Below the pieces are notes generated by a model that saw only the letters and a program-made list of their open reading frames with translations, ran no database searches and had not been told where the DNA came from. 7,179 nt of DNA from an uncultured Ruminococcus sp. (GTDB lineage: Bacteria; Bacillota; Clostridia; Oscillospirales; Acutalibacteraceae). The translations under genes were made by a program, and so were the position numbers. The stretch lies in the NCBI GenBank assembly GCA_902773245.1, contig CACYDY010000150.1, forward strand, positions 1-7,179, in the 5' to 3' direction. Shown piece after piece: positions 1 through 6,714 of this stretch (its first letter is position 1; each line of letters begins with the position of its first letter).

Positions 1-45
1 AAATTTTTTAATATTGAAAATTTTAATGAATTATTATAAACTTTA

Positions 46-54
46 TGTTATAAT
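46..54 (+). promoter_or_regulatory. Probable extended -10 promoter for recD2-comF
   Basis: The sequence TGTTATAAT (TG at 46-47, TATAAT at 49-54) is a perfect extended -10 element. The expected start site near 60-62 leaves a leader of about 28 bases before the ATG at 89. No good -35 box lies 16-18 bases upstream, since that DNA is simply A/T-rich. A TTGAAA at 14-19 is too far from this -10, although it would sit 15 bases from a TATAAA at 35-40. The assignment rests on the -10 alone, and A/T-rich DNA yields such matches by chance. Confidence 0.45.
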
Positions 55-88
55 AAGAGAGTAATTTTTTAAATTTGAGGGTTGCATA

Positions 89-2314
89 ATGAATAACAAT
101 GAAACTGTTGAAGTTATCGGAACAGTCGATTCTATTGTTTTCAGAAACGAAAACAACGGCTACACGGTATTGAACATAGATACGGACGAGGAACTGATCT
201 GCGCTGTCGGAATTATGCCCGGGGTGAATGTAGGCGATGAAATAAAAGCCACCGGATGCATTAAAAATCATCCTACTTACGGAGAACAGCTTTTAGTCAA
301 TTTTTATGAAAGATGTCAGCCGACAACAAGCGCTGCGATTTTAAAATATTTATCAAGCAGAGCTATCAAGGGCATAGGCGCGCGAATGGCAGCAAAGATA
401 GTGGAAAAATTCGGAGATCAGACTTTGGAGATCATGGAAAATTCTCCGGAAGAATTGACCGCCATCAGCGGAATATCTTTGGAAAAAGCTAAAAAAATCA
501 GCGAAGAGCTTAAGAAAACATTCGGATTCAGAGAGCTTTTGATCTATCTTCAAAAATACGACATAACTCCCGAGGAAGCAGTCAGAATATGGAAACACCT
601 GGGAATAAACGCCGAAAAGCTTATTGAAGAAAACCCGTATATTCTTTGCGAAGAAGAAATAAACATAAGCTTTCAAAGAGCTGACAAAATCGCAGTTATG
701 CAGGAAAAATCCTCGGACAGTGAATTCAGGATCAGAGCTGCCGTCATTCATATTTTAAACCATAACACCGCAAACGGACATACCTGTCTGCCAAGGGAGA
801 AGCTTTCCGAAACCTGCGCTTCTTTCATAGGTTCAGATTCCCAAAGAGTTTCGGATATTATCGAAAATATGATAACGGATGCCACCCTGTTCAATGATTT
901 CAGAAACAGCGACAACAAGGAATTTATCTTTTTGCCGCTTTACCATCGCGCGGAAACATACGCTGCCGCACGGCTTCAGATGCTGTTAAAATTCCCGCCG
1001 GTAAGTATAAAAAATATTGATTCCAAAATACGGGAAATAGAACAAACAAGCAATATTACATACGCACAGCTTCAAAAGGATGCTATTCACAAAGCTTTGA
1101 CAAAGGGGACTTTAATACTTACGGGAGGCCCCGGAACGGGAAAAACCACAACGCTGAACGCCATTATCAAAATCTTAAAGGAAAACGGTGAAAAGGTTCT
1201 TCTTGCTGCTCCGACCGGCAGGGCTGCCCAGCGAATGAGCGAAGTCACCGGCTGTGAAGCAAAAACTATTCACAGGCTTCTTGAGGTCGAATGGACAGAA
1301 AACGAGCGCACCGTATTCAAGAAAAACGAACAAAATCTGCTTTCATGCGACGCATTGATCCTGGACGAGGTTTCCATGATCGATTCTGTTTTGCTTGACA
1401 GCGTTATGAGAGCTTTTCCGCTCGGATGCAGACTGATTCTCGTAGGCGACAGCGATCAGCTGCCCAGCGTGGGAGCGGGAAACGTTTTGGGTGATCTGAT
1501 AGCTTCAAAAGTTCTTCCGACAGTTACTCTCAATGAAATTTTCCGTCAGTCAATGCAAAGTCTTATTATCACAAACGCTCACAAGATCAACAAAGGCGAG
1601 ATGCCTGTTATCGACGTTAAAAACAACGACTTCTTTTTCCTTAAATGCACCAGTCCTGCGATTATGATGAATACGATCATAGAGCTTTGCAAAAACAGAC
1701 TTCCAAAAACCTACGGCTATTCCGCAATGGACGAAATCCAGGTTCTGTCGCCGTCACGAAAAGGCGATCTCGGAACAGTCGAACTGAATAAGGCGCTTCA
1801 GGCAGAACTAAATCCCCCGTCGCCCGATAAAACGGAACTTATTATCAACCAGCGCATACTGCGTGAGGGTGACAAGGTAATGCAGTTAAAAAACAATTAC
1901 AATATTCCATGGACAAAAAGCGACGGGACGGTCGGCGAGGGCGTTTTTAACGGCGATATAGGTATCCTCACGGAGGTTAACAAGGCAAAGCGAAATATTA
2001 AAATTCAATTTGACGATAAAACAGCAACCTATACTTTTGACGATATCATAGATGTTGATCTGGCATATTGTTCAACAATACATAAAAGCCAGGGCAACGA
2101 GTTCGAAGCCGTGCTTATTCCAATGTACAATGCTCCGCAGCAGCTGTTGTACAGAAACCTCTTGTATACAGCTGTTACCCGTGCGAAAAAACTGATCATT
2201 CTTGTAGGCAAACCCGAGATCATGGAGAAAATGGTTAACAATAATAAAAAAACTTTAAGATACTCGGGCTTGAAGGAATTCTTGGAAAGAGGTGCAGACA
2301 CCGAATTATCATGA
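89..2314 (+). CDS. recD2: RecD2-like ATP-dependent DNA helicase (SF1B)
   Basis: This is a 5'-3' superfamily 1B DNA helicase of the RecD2 (YrrC) type, which acts without RecBC and is linked to repair and replication-fork maintenance. At 741 residues it has the normal length. Residues about 5-75 resemble the N-terminal OB-like region, and two helix-hairpin-helix motifs lie near 88-106 and 122-138. The helicase core is intact: Walker A GGPGTGKT at 346-353 (Lys352), motif Ia APTGRA at 374-379, Walker B LILDE at 423-427, GDSDQLPSVGAG at 453-464, the SH3-like 2B region from about 591 to 655, motif V TIHKSQG at 663-669, and motif VI YTAVTRA at 693-699 (Arg698). The ATG is preceded by GAGGG at 77-81 with seven bases of spacing, and an in-frame stop at 62-64 limits any upstream start. 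The HhH pair and the absence of recB or recC nearby favour RecD2 over RecD. The gene overlaps comF by four bases. Confidence 0.95.
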   Translation: MNNNETVEVIGTVDSIVFRNENNGYTVLNIDTDEELICAVGIMPGVNVGDEIKATGCIKNHPTYGEQLLVNFYERCQPTTSAAILKYLSSRAIKGIGARMAAKIVEKFGDQTLEIMENSPEELTAISGISLEKAKKISEELKKTFGFRELLIYLQKYDITPEEAVRIWKHLGINAEKLIEENPYILCEEEINISFQRADKIAVMQEKSSDSEFRIRAAVIHILNHNTANGHTCLPREKLSETCASFIGSDSQRVSDIIENMITDATLFNDFRNSDNKEFIFLPLYHRAETYAAARLQMLLKFPPVSIKNIDSKIREIEQTSNITYAQLQKDAIHKALTKGTLILTGGPGTGKTTTLNAIIKILKENGEKVLLAAPTGRAAQRMSEVTGCEAKTIHRLLEVEWTENERTVFKKNEQNLLSCDALILDEVSMIDSVLLDSVMRAFPLGCRLILVGDSDQLPSVGAGNVLGDLIASKVLPTVTLNEIFRQSMQSLIITNAHKINKGEMPVIDVKNNDFFFLKCTSPAIMMNTIIELCKNRLPKTYGYSAMDEIQVLSPSRKGDLGTVELNKALQAELNPPSPDKTELIINQRILREGDKVMQLKNNYNIPWTKSDGTVGEGVFNGDIGILTEVNKAKRNIKIQFDDKTATYTFDDIIDVDLAYCSTIHKSQGNEFEAVLIPMYNAPQQLLYRNLLYTAVTRAKKLIILVGKPEIMEKMVNNNKKTLRYSGLKEFLERGADTELS

Positions 2315-2937
2315 AATTTCTAACCTTATTCTTCCCATGCGTCTGCCCTTTCTGCGGCGCCGTTATAAGAGATGATCAAAAATGCTGCAAAAACTGCGTC
2401 AAATTTACAAAAATCACAGCTCACAAGCAATTGCTGTACGAAAAATACCCTACTGCTTCTCTGTTTAGACATGATGACGTTTACAGGAGAGCTATTCTGA
2501 AATATAAATATCACTGCCAAAAGCAGCTGTATATCCCCTATTCACTAATGCTTCAAGAGCTGATCGACGAGGCTTTCGGAGATATTAAATTTGATTATTA
2601 CACATCTGTTCCGCCTCATAAGCGTAAAAAAGACAACAAATTTGACCAAGCCGGACTGTTGGCAAAAGAAACCGCTCGGATCAACAAATGCAAATACGTT
2701 CAGTTCATGGAGCAAGTCAAGGACAGTAAATCGCAGCATCATCTGCACCGTGAGGAAAGATTTGTCAATGTCCGGGGCATTTACCGGGTTTGTGACAAAC
2801 GGCGCTCAATGCTTGCCGGTAAAAATATTTTACTTTTTGACGATGTAGTTACCACAGGAGCAACCTTAAACGAATGCGCGCAGGCGCTTATGATGCAAAA
2901 TGCAAATATGGTTTGCTGCATTACGGTAAATTGGTGA
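2311..2937 (+). CDS. comF: ComF family protein (phosphoribosyltransferase fold)
   Basis: This 208-residue protein matches the ComF/ComFC/GntX family in length and layout. An N-terminal four-cysteine zinc-binding motif is formed by Cys12-x2-Cys15 and Cys26-x2-Cys29. A type I phosphoribosyltransferase domain follows, with the family motif around VPPHKRKKDNKFDQA (100-114), the conserved Q..HR..R..N segment at 142-153, and the PRPP-loop-like LLFDDVVTTGAT at 174-185. In naturally competent bacteria ComFC helps bring in single-stranded DNA together with ComFA and DprA. In other bacteria the role is unclear, and no enzymatic reaction is established here. The ATG lies inside the recD2 stop (ATGA, 2311-2314), and no Shine-Dalgarno sequence is well placed (AGAGGT at 2287-2292 is too far), so translation is probably coupled to recD2. 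The usual RGFNQ is changed to DNKFDQ, a mild divergence. The shared operon suggests a DNA-processing role. Confidence 0.9.
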   Translation: MKFLTLFFPCVCPFCGAVIRDDQKCCKNCVKFTKITAHKQLLYEKYPTASLFRHDDVYRRAILKYKYHCQKQLYIPYSLMLQELIDEAFGDIKFDYYTSVPPHKRKKDNKFDQAGLLAKETARINKCKYVQFMEQVKDSKSQHHLHREERFVNVRGIYRVCDKRRSMLAGKNILLFDDVVTTGATLNECAQALMMQNANMVCCITVNW

Positions 2938-2994
2938 GTTTTATTATTATAGTTTAATGTCAAACAGTATTTTTGTTTAAAGCAAAAATATGCC

Positions 2995-3031
2995 CGAATA
3001 AAAATTGCGTTATTATTGTCAATTTTATTCG
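2995..3031 (+). terminator. Weak hairpin terminator after comF
   Basis: The arms CGAATAAAAATTG (2995-3007) and CAATTTTATTCG (3020-3031) pair over 12 bp with a single bulged A and a 12-base loop. A T-rich tail, TTTAAATATTTT, follows. The stem is A/T-rich and therefore weak, but it lies between the end of comF and the next promoter, where a terminator is expected. A shorter A/T hairpin (2968-2990) sits just upstream and may be part of the same structured 3' end. Confidence 0.5.
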
Positions 3032-3051
3032 TTTAAATATTTTGTAACATA

Positions 3052-3081
3052 TTGACAAAGAGGTCTGATTTATAATATAAT
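3052..3081 (+). promoter_or_regulatory. Sigma-A-type promoter for the mreB-like gene
   Basis: A consensus -35 TTGACA (3052-3057) and a consensus -10 TATAAT (3076-3081) are separated by 18 bases. The predicted start near 3088 gives a leader of about 60 bases before the GTG at 3149. A second overlapping TATAAT at 3071-3076 would leave only 13 bases of spacer, so the downstream copy is preferred. This promoter shows that the mreB-like gene, and probably the kinase gene after it, is transcribed independently of recD2-comF. Confidence 0.8.
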
Positions 3082-3133
3082 TTATATGTGTAGACTTATA
3101 TTGAAAACTTTTCAATTCAAACAATCTGACTTC

Positions 3134-3139
3134 AAGGAG
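3134..3139 (+). promoter_or_regulatory. Ribosome binding site fixing the GTG start
   Basis: AAGGAG lies nine bases before the GTG at 3149. An in-frame TAG at 3143-3145, between this site and the GTG, excludes any longer reading frame. The start at GTG is therefore well determined, even though no ATG is available. Confidence 0.85.
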
Positions 3140-3148
3140 ATGTAGTAC

Positions 3149-4171
3149 GTGGGTGTTGATATTGCAATAGATTTGGGAACATCAAACACAAGAATATATA
3201 TTGCCGGAAAAGGAAAGCTTTTAGATGAACCTTCTGTCGTAACTATTAATCTTGATAACGACGATATTATTGCAGTAGGCAGCGATTCTTATAAAATGAT
3301 GGGAAGAACCTCGGAAAGACTGAGTACCATGGAACCTATTTCCGGCGGCGTTATCTCGGATTTTTATCTTGTCGAAAATATGATAAAAATTCAATTCGGA
3401 AAAGCCCGTATAGGAAAAATCGTGAAACCCAGAGTAGTAGCTTGTATTCCGGGCGATATCACGGACGTTGAAAAAAGAGCCGTGGTAAACTCTATCCTTT
3501 CCATAGGAGTAAGAAATGTCAGCTTGATAGAAGCTTCGAAAGCCGCCGCAATAGGCGCGGGACTCGACATAAGAAGCGCTCACGGAAGATTGATCATGGA
3601 TATCGGAGGAGGTACCACGGATATCGCAGTACTTTCTCTTGGTGATATTTCTGTTTCCAGGTCAATGAAAATCGGAGGAAACAGCTTTGACGAAGAAATT
3701 ATAAAATACGTAAGAAGAAAATATAATCTCGTTATCGGTAAAGTTACCGCTCAAAAAGCAAAGTTCGAAATAGGCGCAGTCGTAAAACCCGATGAAGAAA
3801 AAAAATATACCGTCAAGGGGCGCAACACCGTAACAGGCTTGCCTCAGGCTGTTGAAATTACAAACACCGAGGTTTATGAAGAACTTCGTGAGGTTGCTTT
3901 GACAATAACGGCTCAGGTTCAGGACGTTCTTGAAGAAGCTCCTCCCGAATTGGTCAGCGATATTTACAAAGACGGGATCGTTTTGACAGGCGGCGGATCT
4001 CTGTTGTACGGATTAGATAAATTAATATCCGAACAAGTCAAAATAGATGTACATATAGCTGACAATCCTTCTGATTGTGTTATTAACGGCTGTGGCTTCG
4101 CTCTCAAATACATCGGTCAGGAAGAGATCGACGAAAACGGTTCTGTTAATCCATTGAGTATGCCTTATTAA
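3149..4171 (+). CDS. mreB: MreB-family actin-like protein, divergent at the catalytic site
   Basis: This 340-residue protein belongs to the MreB/Mbl family of bacterial actins, which form membrane-bound ATP-dependent filaments that guide wall synthesis. Phosphate-1 DLGTSNT is at 8-14, EPSVV at 27-31, GVISDF at 67-72, KPRVV at 93-97, phosphate-2 DIGGGTTD at 151-158, IGGNSFDEEI at 175-184, PPELVSDI at 265-272, and the adenosine motif LTGGGSLL at 279-286. A hydrophobic pair, Ile91-Val92, aligns with the Leu-Phe membrane-insertion pair of Thermotoga MreB. The family's IEEP motif before AAAIGAG, whose second Glu corresponds to the catalytic Glu, reads IEAS at 127-130, with Lys131 next. Nucleotide binding looks intact, but hydrolysis may be slow or altered. 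No mreC or mreD follows; the next gene is the kinase, 87 bp downstream. Family membership is sure. Whether this is the main MreB or a specialised paralog is not decidable here. Confidence 0.9.
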   Translation: MGVDIAIDLGTSNTRIYIAGKGKLLDEPSVVTINLDNDDIIAVGSDSYKMMGRTSERLSTMEPISGGVISDFYLVENMIKIQFGKARIGKIVKPRVVACIPGDITDVEKRAVVNSILSIGVRNVSLIEASKAAAIGAGLDIRSAHGRLIMDIGGGTTDIAVLSLGDISVSRSMKIGGNSFDEEIIKYVRRKYNLVIGKVTAQKAKFEIGAVVKPDEEKKYTVKGRNTVTGLPQAVEITNTEVYEELREVALTITAQVQDVLEEAPPELVSDIYKDGIVLTGGGSLLYGLDKLISEQVKIDVHIADNPSDCVINGCGFALKYIGQEEIDENGSVNPLSMPY

Positions 4172-4240
4172 TATTAAAATAAAACTTTTCTTAATTTATA
4201 TAAAATAGTATTGTATGATCTAACATTTAAAATGGAATTT

Positions 4241-4246
4241 AAAGGA
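4241..4246 (+). promoter_or_regulatory. Distant ribosome binding site of the kinase gene
   Basis: AAAGGA is the only Shine-Dalgarno-like sequence near the ATG at 4259. The 12-base spacing is longer than usual, which suggests modest translation. An in-frame TGA at 4250-4252 rules out an upstream start, and starting later, at Met8, would remove two of the zinc-ribbon cysteines. An out-of-frame ATG at 4249 lies only two bases after the AAAGGA and would give a 14-residue peptide; it is probably not used. Confidence 0.5.
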
Positions 4247-4258
4247 CGATGACAAGAA

Positions 4259-6640
4259 ATGATTTATTGCTATCATTGTATGGCACAAATTGAAGATCCT
4301 TCGCAACAATATTGTCCAAAATGCGGAAAATTGTTCGATGTTCATTATTCCGAAAATTACGAACTGCCTGCCGGAACTTATTTGAACGAGGGACGGTATC
4401 TCGTCGGAAGGAGTATTGGAACAGGAGGATTTGGTATCACCTATGTCGGACGTGACCTCAAGCTTGACAAAAAGGTCGTTATAAAAGAAACCTTCTACAG
4501 CGGTGTTTTTCATCGTGACTGCTCAAAGCCTGACGATATTAACGATCCGTTTGCGGTGCAATTTGACATTGACGAGGTTTCCATTGAAGAAATCGCTTAT
4601 AAAACTCAAAAAGAATGCCTTAGCTTGTCTAAAGGTGAAAGATACAGCAACATAGTTAAAGTTTACGATTATCTTTTTGAAAATAAAACATCATATATAA
4701 TTACAGAATATATAAACGGTAAAACTCTTCATGACAGAATTGTTGCGATCGGGCATTATACGTGGAATGATTTGTATGAAAAAATGAAACCGCTTATGCT
4801 TTGTCTTGCATCACTTCACAGAGAGGGACTGCTTCACAGAGATATAAAACCTCAAAATATAATGATAAGGCGTATACATGAAAGAATGGAGGAATTTGTT
4901 CTCATTGACTTTGGTCTTGCGCGAACGGCTCAAAGTTTCATCGTGGATTCCGCCTTTACTCCGGGATTCTCCCCTCCCGAGCAAAAAACAGCCGAGGAAA
5001 CCGACGGAACTTATACCGATGTTTACTCGCTTGCAGCAACTATTTATAACGCGCTCACCGGAGAAATTCCGCCGGAGGCGACAAGCAATGACGTTCACAT
5101 AAATTTTCCTCAGTTAAATTATCTCAGACAGTCAAATTATGTTCCACCGAATGTTGTTTCGGCACTGGAATATGCACTTAATCCGGATTATACACGCAGA
5201 TGCAAAACGATTGACGGATTTATGTATCAGCTGGAGGATATGAGTATAAATGTTTCACCGGTGCTGCAATATCCAAACGGATTTGATATGAATATGCCGA
5301 ATATGCAGCTTCCAAATCCGCCGATGCAGCAAAATAATCAAATGTATCCAAATCCGCCGATGCAGCAGAATAACCAAGTATATCAAAATGCTCCTCAGCA
5401 GTATATGGATCCGAATGTATATAACAATGCTCAGAATATAATGCCGGAAGTTCCATATGATCAAGCGAACTTCGCTCAGGCACAGGGCAATAATTTCAAT
5501 CGACAAAATTATAACAGCTCCGGATACGCAAATGTTTATATACCAAAACAAAATATGCCGGAACCAAATCCAAGCGATGTTTTTCCCCTTTCAATAACCA
5601 CAAAGACCCAGAGTATCGCAATAAATTTTCTTTATATAATGGGCATAAAACTAAACGGTGAGATTATTACATCGGGAGGCGTCAGAATGTACCCTTTCGC
5701 CCAGATCTCACGAGATAAAATTGAACTCGGAAAACAGCTTGACGAAATAAAAAAAGAATTAAAAAGCGACGCAAACGCTTTGAAAGAATGGAACAATATT
5801 ATTTCAATAAGTATGGGTAATTTTCATACTCTCTCCCGCCACACAGTAGGTCTGGTTTCCGACGGTACCGTTCGTGCCGTAGGAAGCAACGCTTACGGAG
5901 AATGCAACACAAAGGATTGGCAGAACGTTCTTGCGATTTATACCGGTGAGAATTATACCATGGGACTGAGAGCAAACGGTACTGTTTACGCTACCGGTGA
6001 CAATTTGAAGGGTCAATGCAATGTCGGAGATTGGAGGAATGTTGTGTCCATTGCGGCGGGTCCGAGCCATGCCATCGGACTCAGAGCAGACGGTACAACG
6101 ATAGCGTCGGGAGATAACTCTTACGGTCAGTGCATGGTCAATACTTGGTCGGATATTATAGCTGTTGACACAAGCCGAAGACATACCATAGGACTTCGTG
6201 CCGATGGTATCCCTATATTTGCAGGAGATAATTCCCAAGGGCAGGGCGACATAAACACATGGCGTGACATCTGCGCTATATCCGTCAGTCCTGCGCATAC
6301 GGTCGGTCTTCTTTCCACCGGTAAGGTTCGTGCGGTCGGAAACAATAAAGACGGACAGTGCAATGTAAAAAATTGGAGAAATATTACCGCTATTTCGGCA
6401 AGTCCCGATCACACGGTAGGTCTTCGTGCCGACGGAACTGTTGTTGCAGCCGGAAACAACGAACACGGTCAATGCAACGTCGAAGAATGGGATAATGTTA
6501 TGGAAATATACACATATTATCGTATGACTGTCGGGTTGAAGTGGAACGGAACCGTTGTTGCAACAGGATTCAACGATTACGGACAGTGCAATGTGAAGTC
6601 ATGGAAAAACATTAAATTTCCGAGAACCACTAATCTTTAA
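4259..6640 (+). CDS. Zinc ribbon, Ser/Thr kinase and RCC1-like repeat protein
   Basis: This 793-residue protein has four parts. Residues 4-22 form a zinc ribbon (Cys4, Cys7, Cys19, Cys22). Residues about 47-325 are a Hanks-type Ser/Thr kinase with glycine loop GTGGFGITYVG (54-64), ATP-anchoring Lys76, probable helix-C Glu119, catalytic HRDIKPQN (193-200), DFG (217-219), and SPPEQ (238-242) in the APE position, so all key residues are present. Residues about 340-440 are a P/N/Q/M-rich, probably disordered linker. Residues about 455-793 carry RCC1-like repeats, seven of them at exactly 38 residues, predicted to fold as a beta-propeller. No signal peptide or membrane helix is visible, so the protein is probably cytosolic, unlike the PASTA kinases (PknB/PrkC). 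It should phosphorylate Ser/Thr on unknown targets, with the propeller as a binding or autoregulatory module. The adjacent MreB-like protein is a candidate partner by position only. Kinase identity is very sure; the biological role is unknown. Confidence 0.93.
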   Translation: MIYCYHCMAQIEDPSQQYCPKCGKLFDVHYSENYELPAGTYLNEGRYLVGRSIGTGGFGITYVGRDLKLDKKVVIKETFYSGVFHRDCSKPDDINDPFAVQFDIDEVSIEEIAYKTQKECLSLSKGERYSNIVKVYDYLFENKTSYIITEYINGKTLHDRIVAIGHYTWNDLYEKMKPLMLCLASLHREGLLHRDIKPQNIMIRRIHERMEEFVLIDFGLARTAQSFIVDSAFTPGFSPPEQKTAEETDGTYTDVYSLAATIYNALTGEIPPEATSNDVHINFPQLNYLRQSNYVPPNVVSALEYALNPDYTRRCKTIDGFMYQLEDMSINVSPVLQYPNGFDMNMPNMQLPNPPMQQNNQMYPNPPMQQNNQVYQNAPQQYMDPNVYNNAQNIMPEVPYDQANFAQAQGNNFNRQNYNSSGYANVYIPKQNMPEPNPSDVFPLSITTKTQSIAINFLYIMGIKLNGEIITSGGVRMYPFAQISRDKIELGKQLDEIKKELKSDANALKEWNNIISISMGNFHTLSRHTVGLVSDGTVRAVGSNAYGECNTKDWQNVLAIYTGENYTMGLRANGTVYATGDNLKGQCNVGDWRNVVSIAAGPSHAIGLRADGTTIASGDNSYGQCMVNTWSDIIAVDTSRRHTIGLRADGIPIFAGDNSQGQGDINTWRDICAISVSPAHTVGLLSTGKVRAVGNNKDGQCNVKNWRNITAISASPDHTVGLRADGTVVAAGNNEHGQCNVEEWDNVMEIYTYYRMTVGLKWNGTVVATGFNDYGQCNVKSWKNIKFPRTTNL
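5312..5383 (+). repeat. 36-bp tandem duplication in the kinase linker
   Basis: Two adjacent 36-bp copies (5312-5347 and 5348-5383) differ at four bases and encode PNPPMQQNNQMY and PNPPMQQNNQVY (residues 352-363 and 364-375). Two differences are silent third-position changes and the other two change Met to Val. The repeat lies in the low-complexity linker between kinase and propeller, where copy number could vary without breaking the reading frame. Confidence 0.9.
5840..6637 (+). repeat. Seven 114-bp RCC1-like coding repeats
   Basis: Seven units start at residues 528, 566, 604, 642, 680, 718 and 756, each exactly 38 residues (114 bp) apart; the last runs to the C-terminus. Each unit follows the pattern h-t-v-G-L-x-x-D/N-G-t-V-x-A-x-G-x-N-x-x-G-Q-C-N-V-x-x-W-x-N-I. 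The tryptophans at 554, 592, 630, 668, 706, 744 and 782 keep the same 38-residue step. A degenerate earlier unit (about 459-527) shows MGIKLNGEIITSGG and EWNNI but carries an extra 31 residues or so, largely a charged, helix-like segment (about 485-510). Canonical RCC1 repeats are usually longer, about 50-70 residues. DNA identity between units is only partial, so the array looks old rather than recently amplified. Confidence 0.9.
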
Positions 6641-6650
6641 TAATATCATA

Positions 6651-6698
6651 AAGATCGGAACATTCAACCGGAACGTTCCGATCTTCATTTTGCTTTTA
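6651..6698 (+). terminator. Strong intrinsic terminator after the kinase gene
   Basis: AAGATCGGAAC (6651-6661) and GTTCCGATCTT (6675-6685) are a perfect 11-bp inverted repeat with a 13-base loop, followed by CATTTTGCTTTT. It begins ten bases after the kinase stop codon. The T tract is interrupted by GC, but stem, position and tail all fit Rho-independent termination of the plus-strand transcript. The loop repeats CGGAAC (6669-6674), so an alternative fold of the right arm is possible. Confidence 0.85.
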
Positions 6699-6714
6699 CG
6701 AATAATTCATAAAT

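Noticed and set aside
353..751. A 132-residue minus-strand frame inside recD2
   Set aside because: It is a shadow of the helicase gene, with no motif and a composition biased by the codons of the sense strand.
2591..2848. An 85-residue plus-strand frame inside comF
   Set aside because: It is an alternative frame of a well-supported gene; the ComF motifs all lie in the other frame.
2968..2990. A perfect 8-bp inverted repeat TATTTTTG/CAAAAATA
   Set aside because: It is nearly all A/T, lacks a following T run and is likely weak. The hairpin just downstream is the better terminator candidate.
3071..3076. The first TATAAT as the -10 box of the mreB-like gene
   Set aside because: It would leave only 13 bases after the TTGACA; the overlapping TATAAT at 3076 gives an acceptable 18.
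4172..4258. A separate promoter or terminator between the mreB-like and kinase genes
   Set aside because: TATGAT at 4214-4219 has only a poor -35 (TTAATT, 4191-4196), and no stem with a T tract is seen. The region is just A/T-rich, so an internal promoter cannot be supported or excluded.
5804..6472. A 222-residue open frame on the minus strand opposite the RCC1-like repeats
   Set aside because: It is antisense to a clear repeat domain, and its repetitive look is inherited from the 114-bp periodicity. It has no recognisable domain and no credible ribosome site was seen.
5840..6637. Periodic repeats considered as a CRISPR-like or satellite array
   Set aside because: The period is 114 bp, copies are divergent at DNA level and conserved at protein level, and they stay in frame through the gene. 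They are coding propeller repeats.
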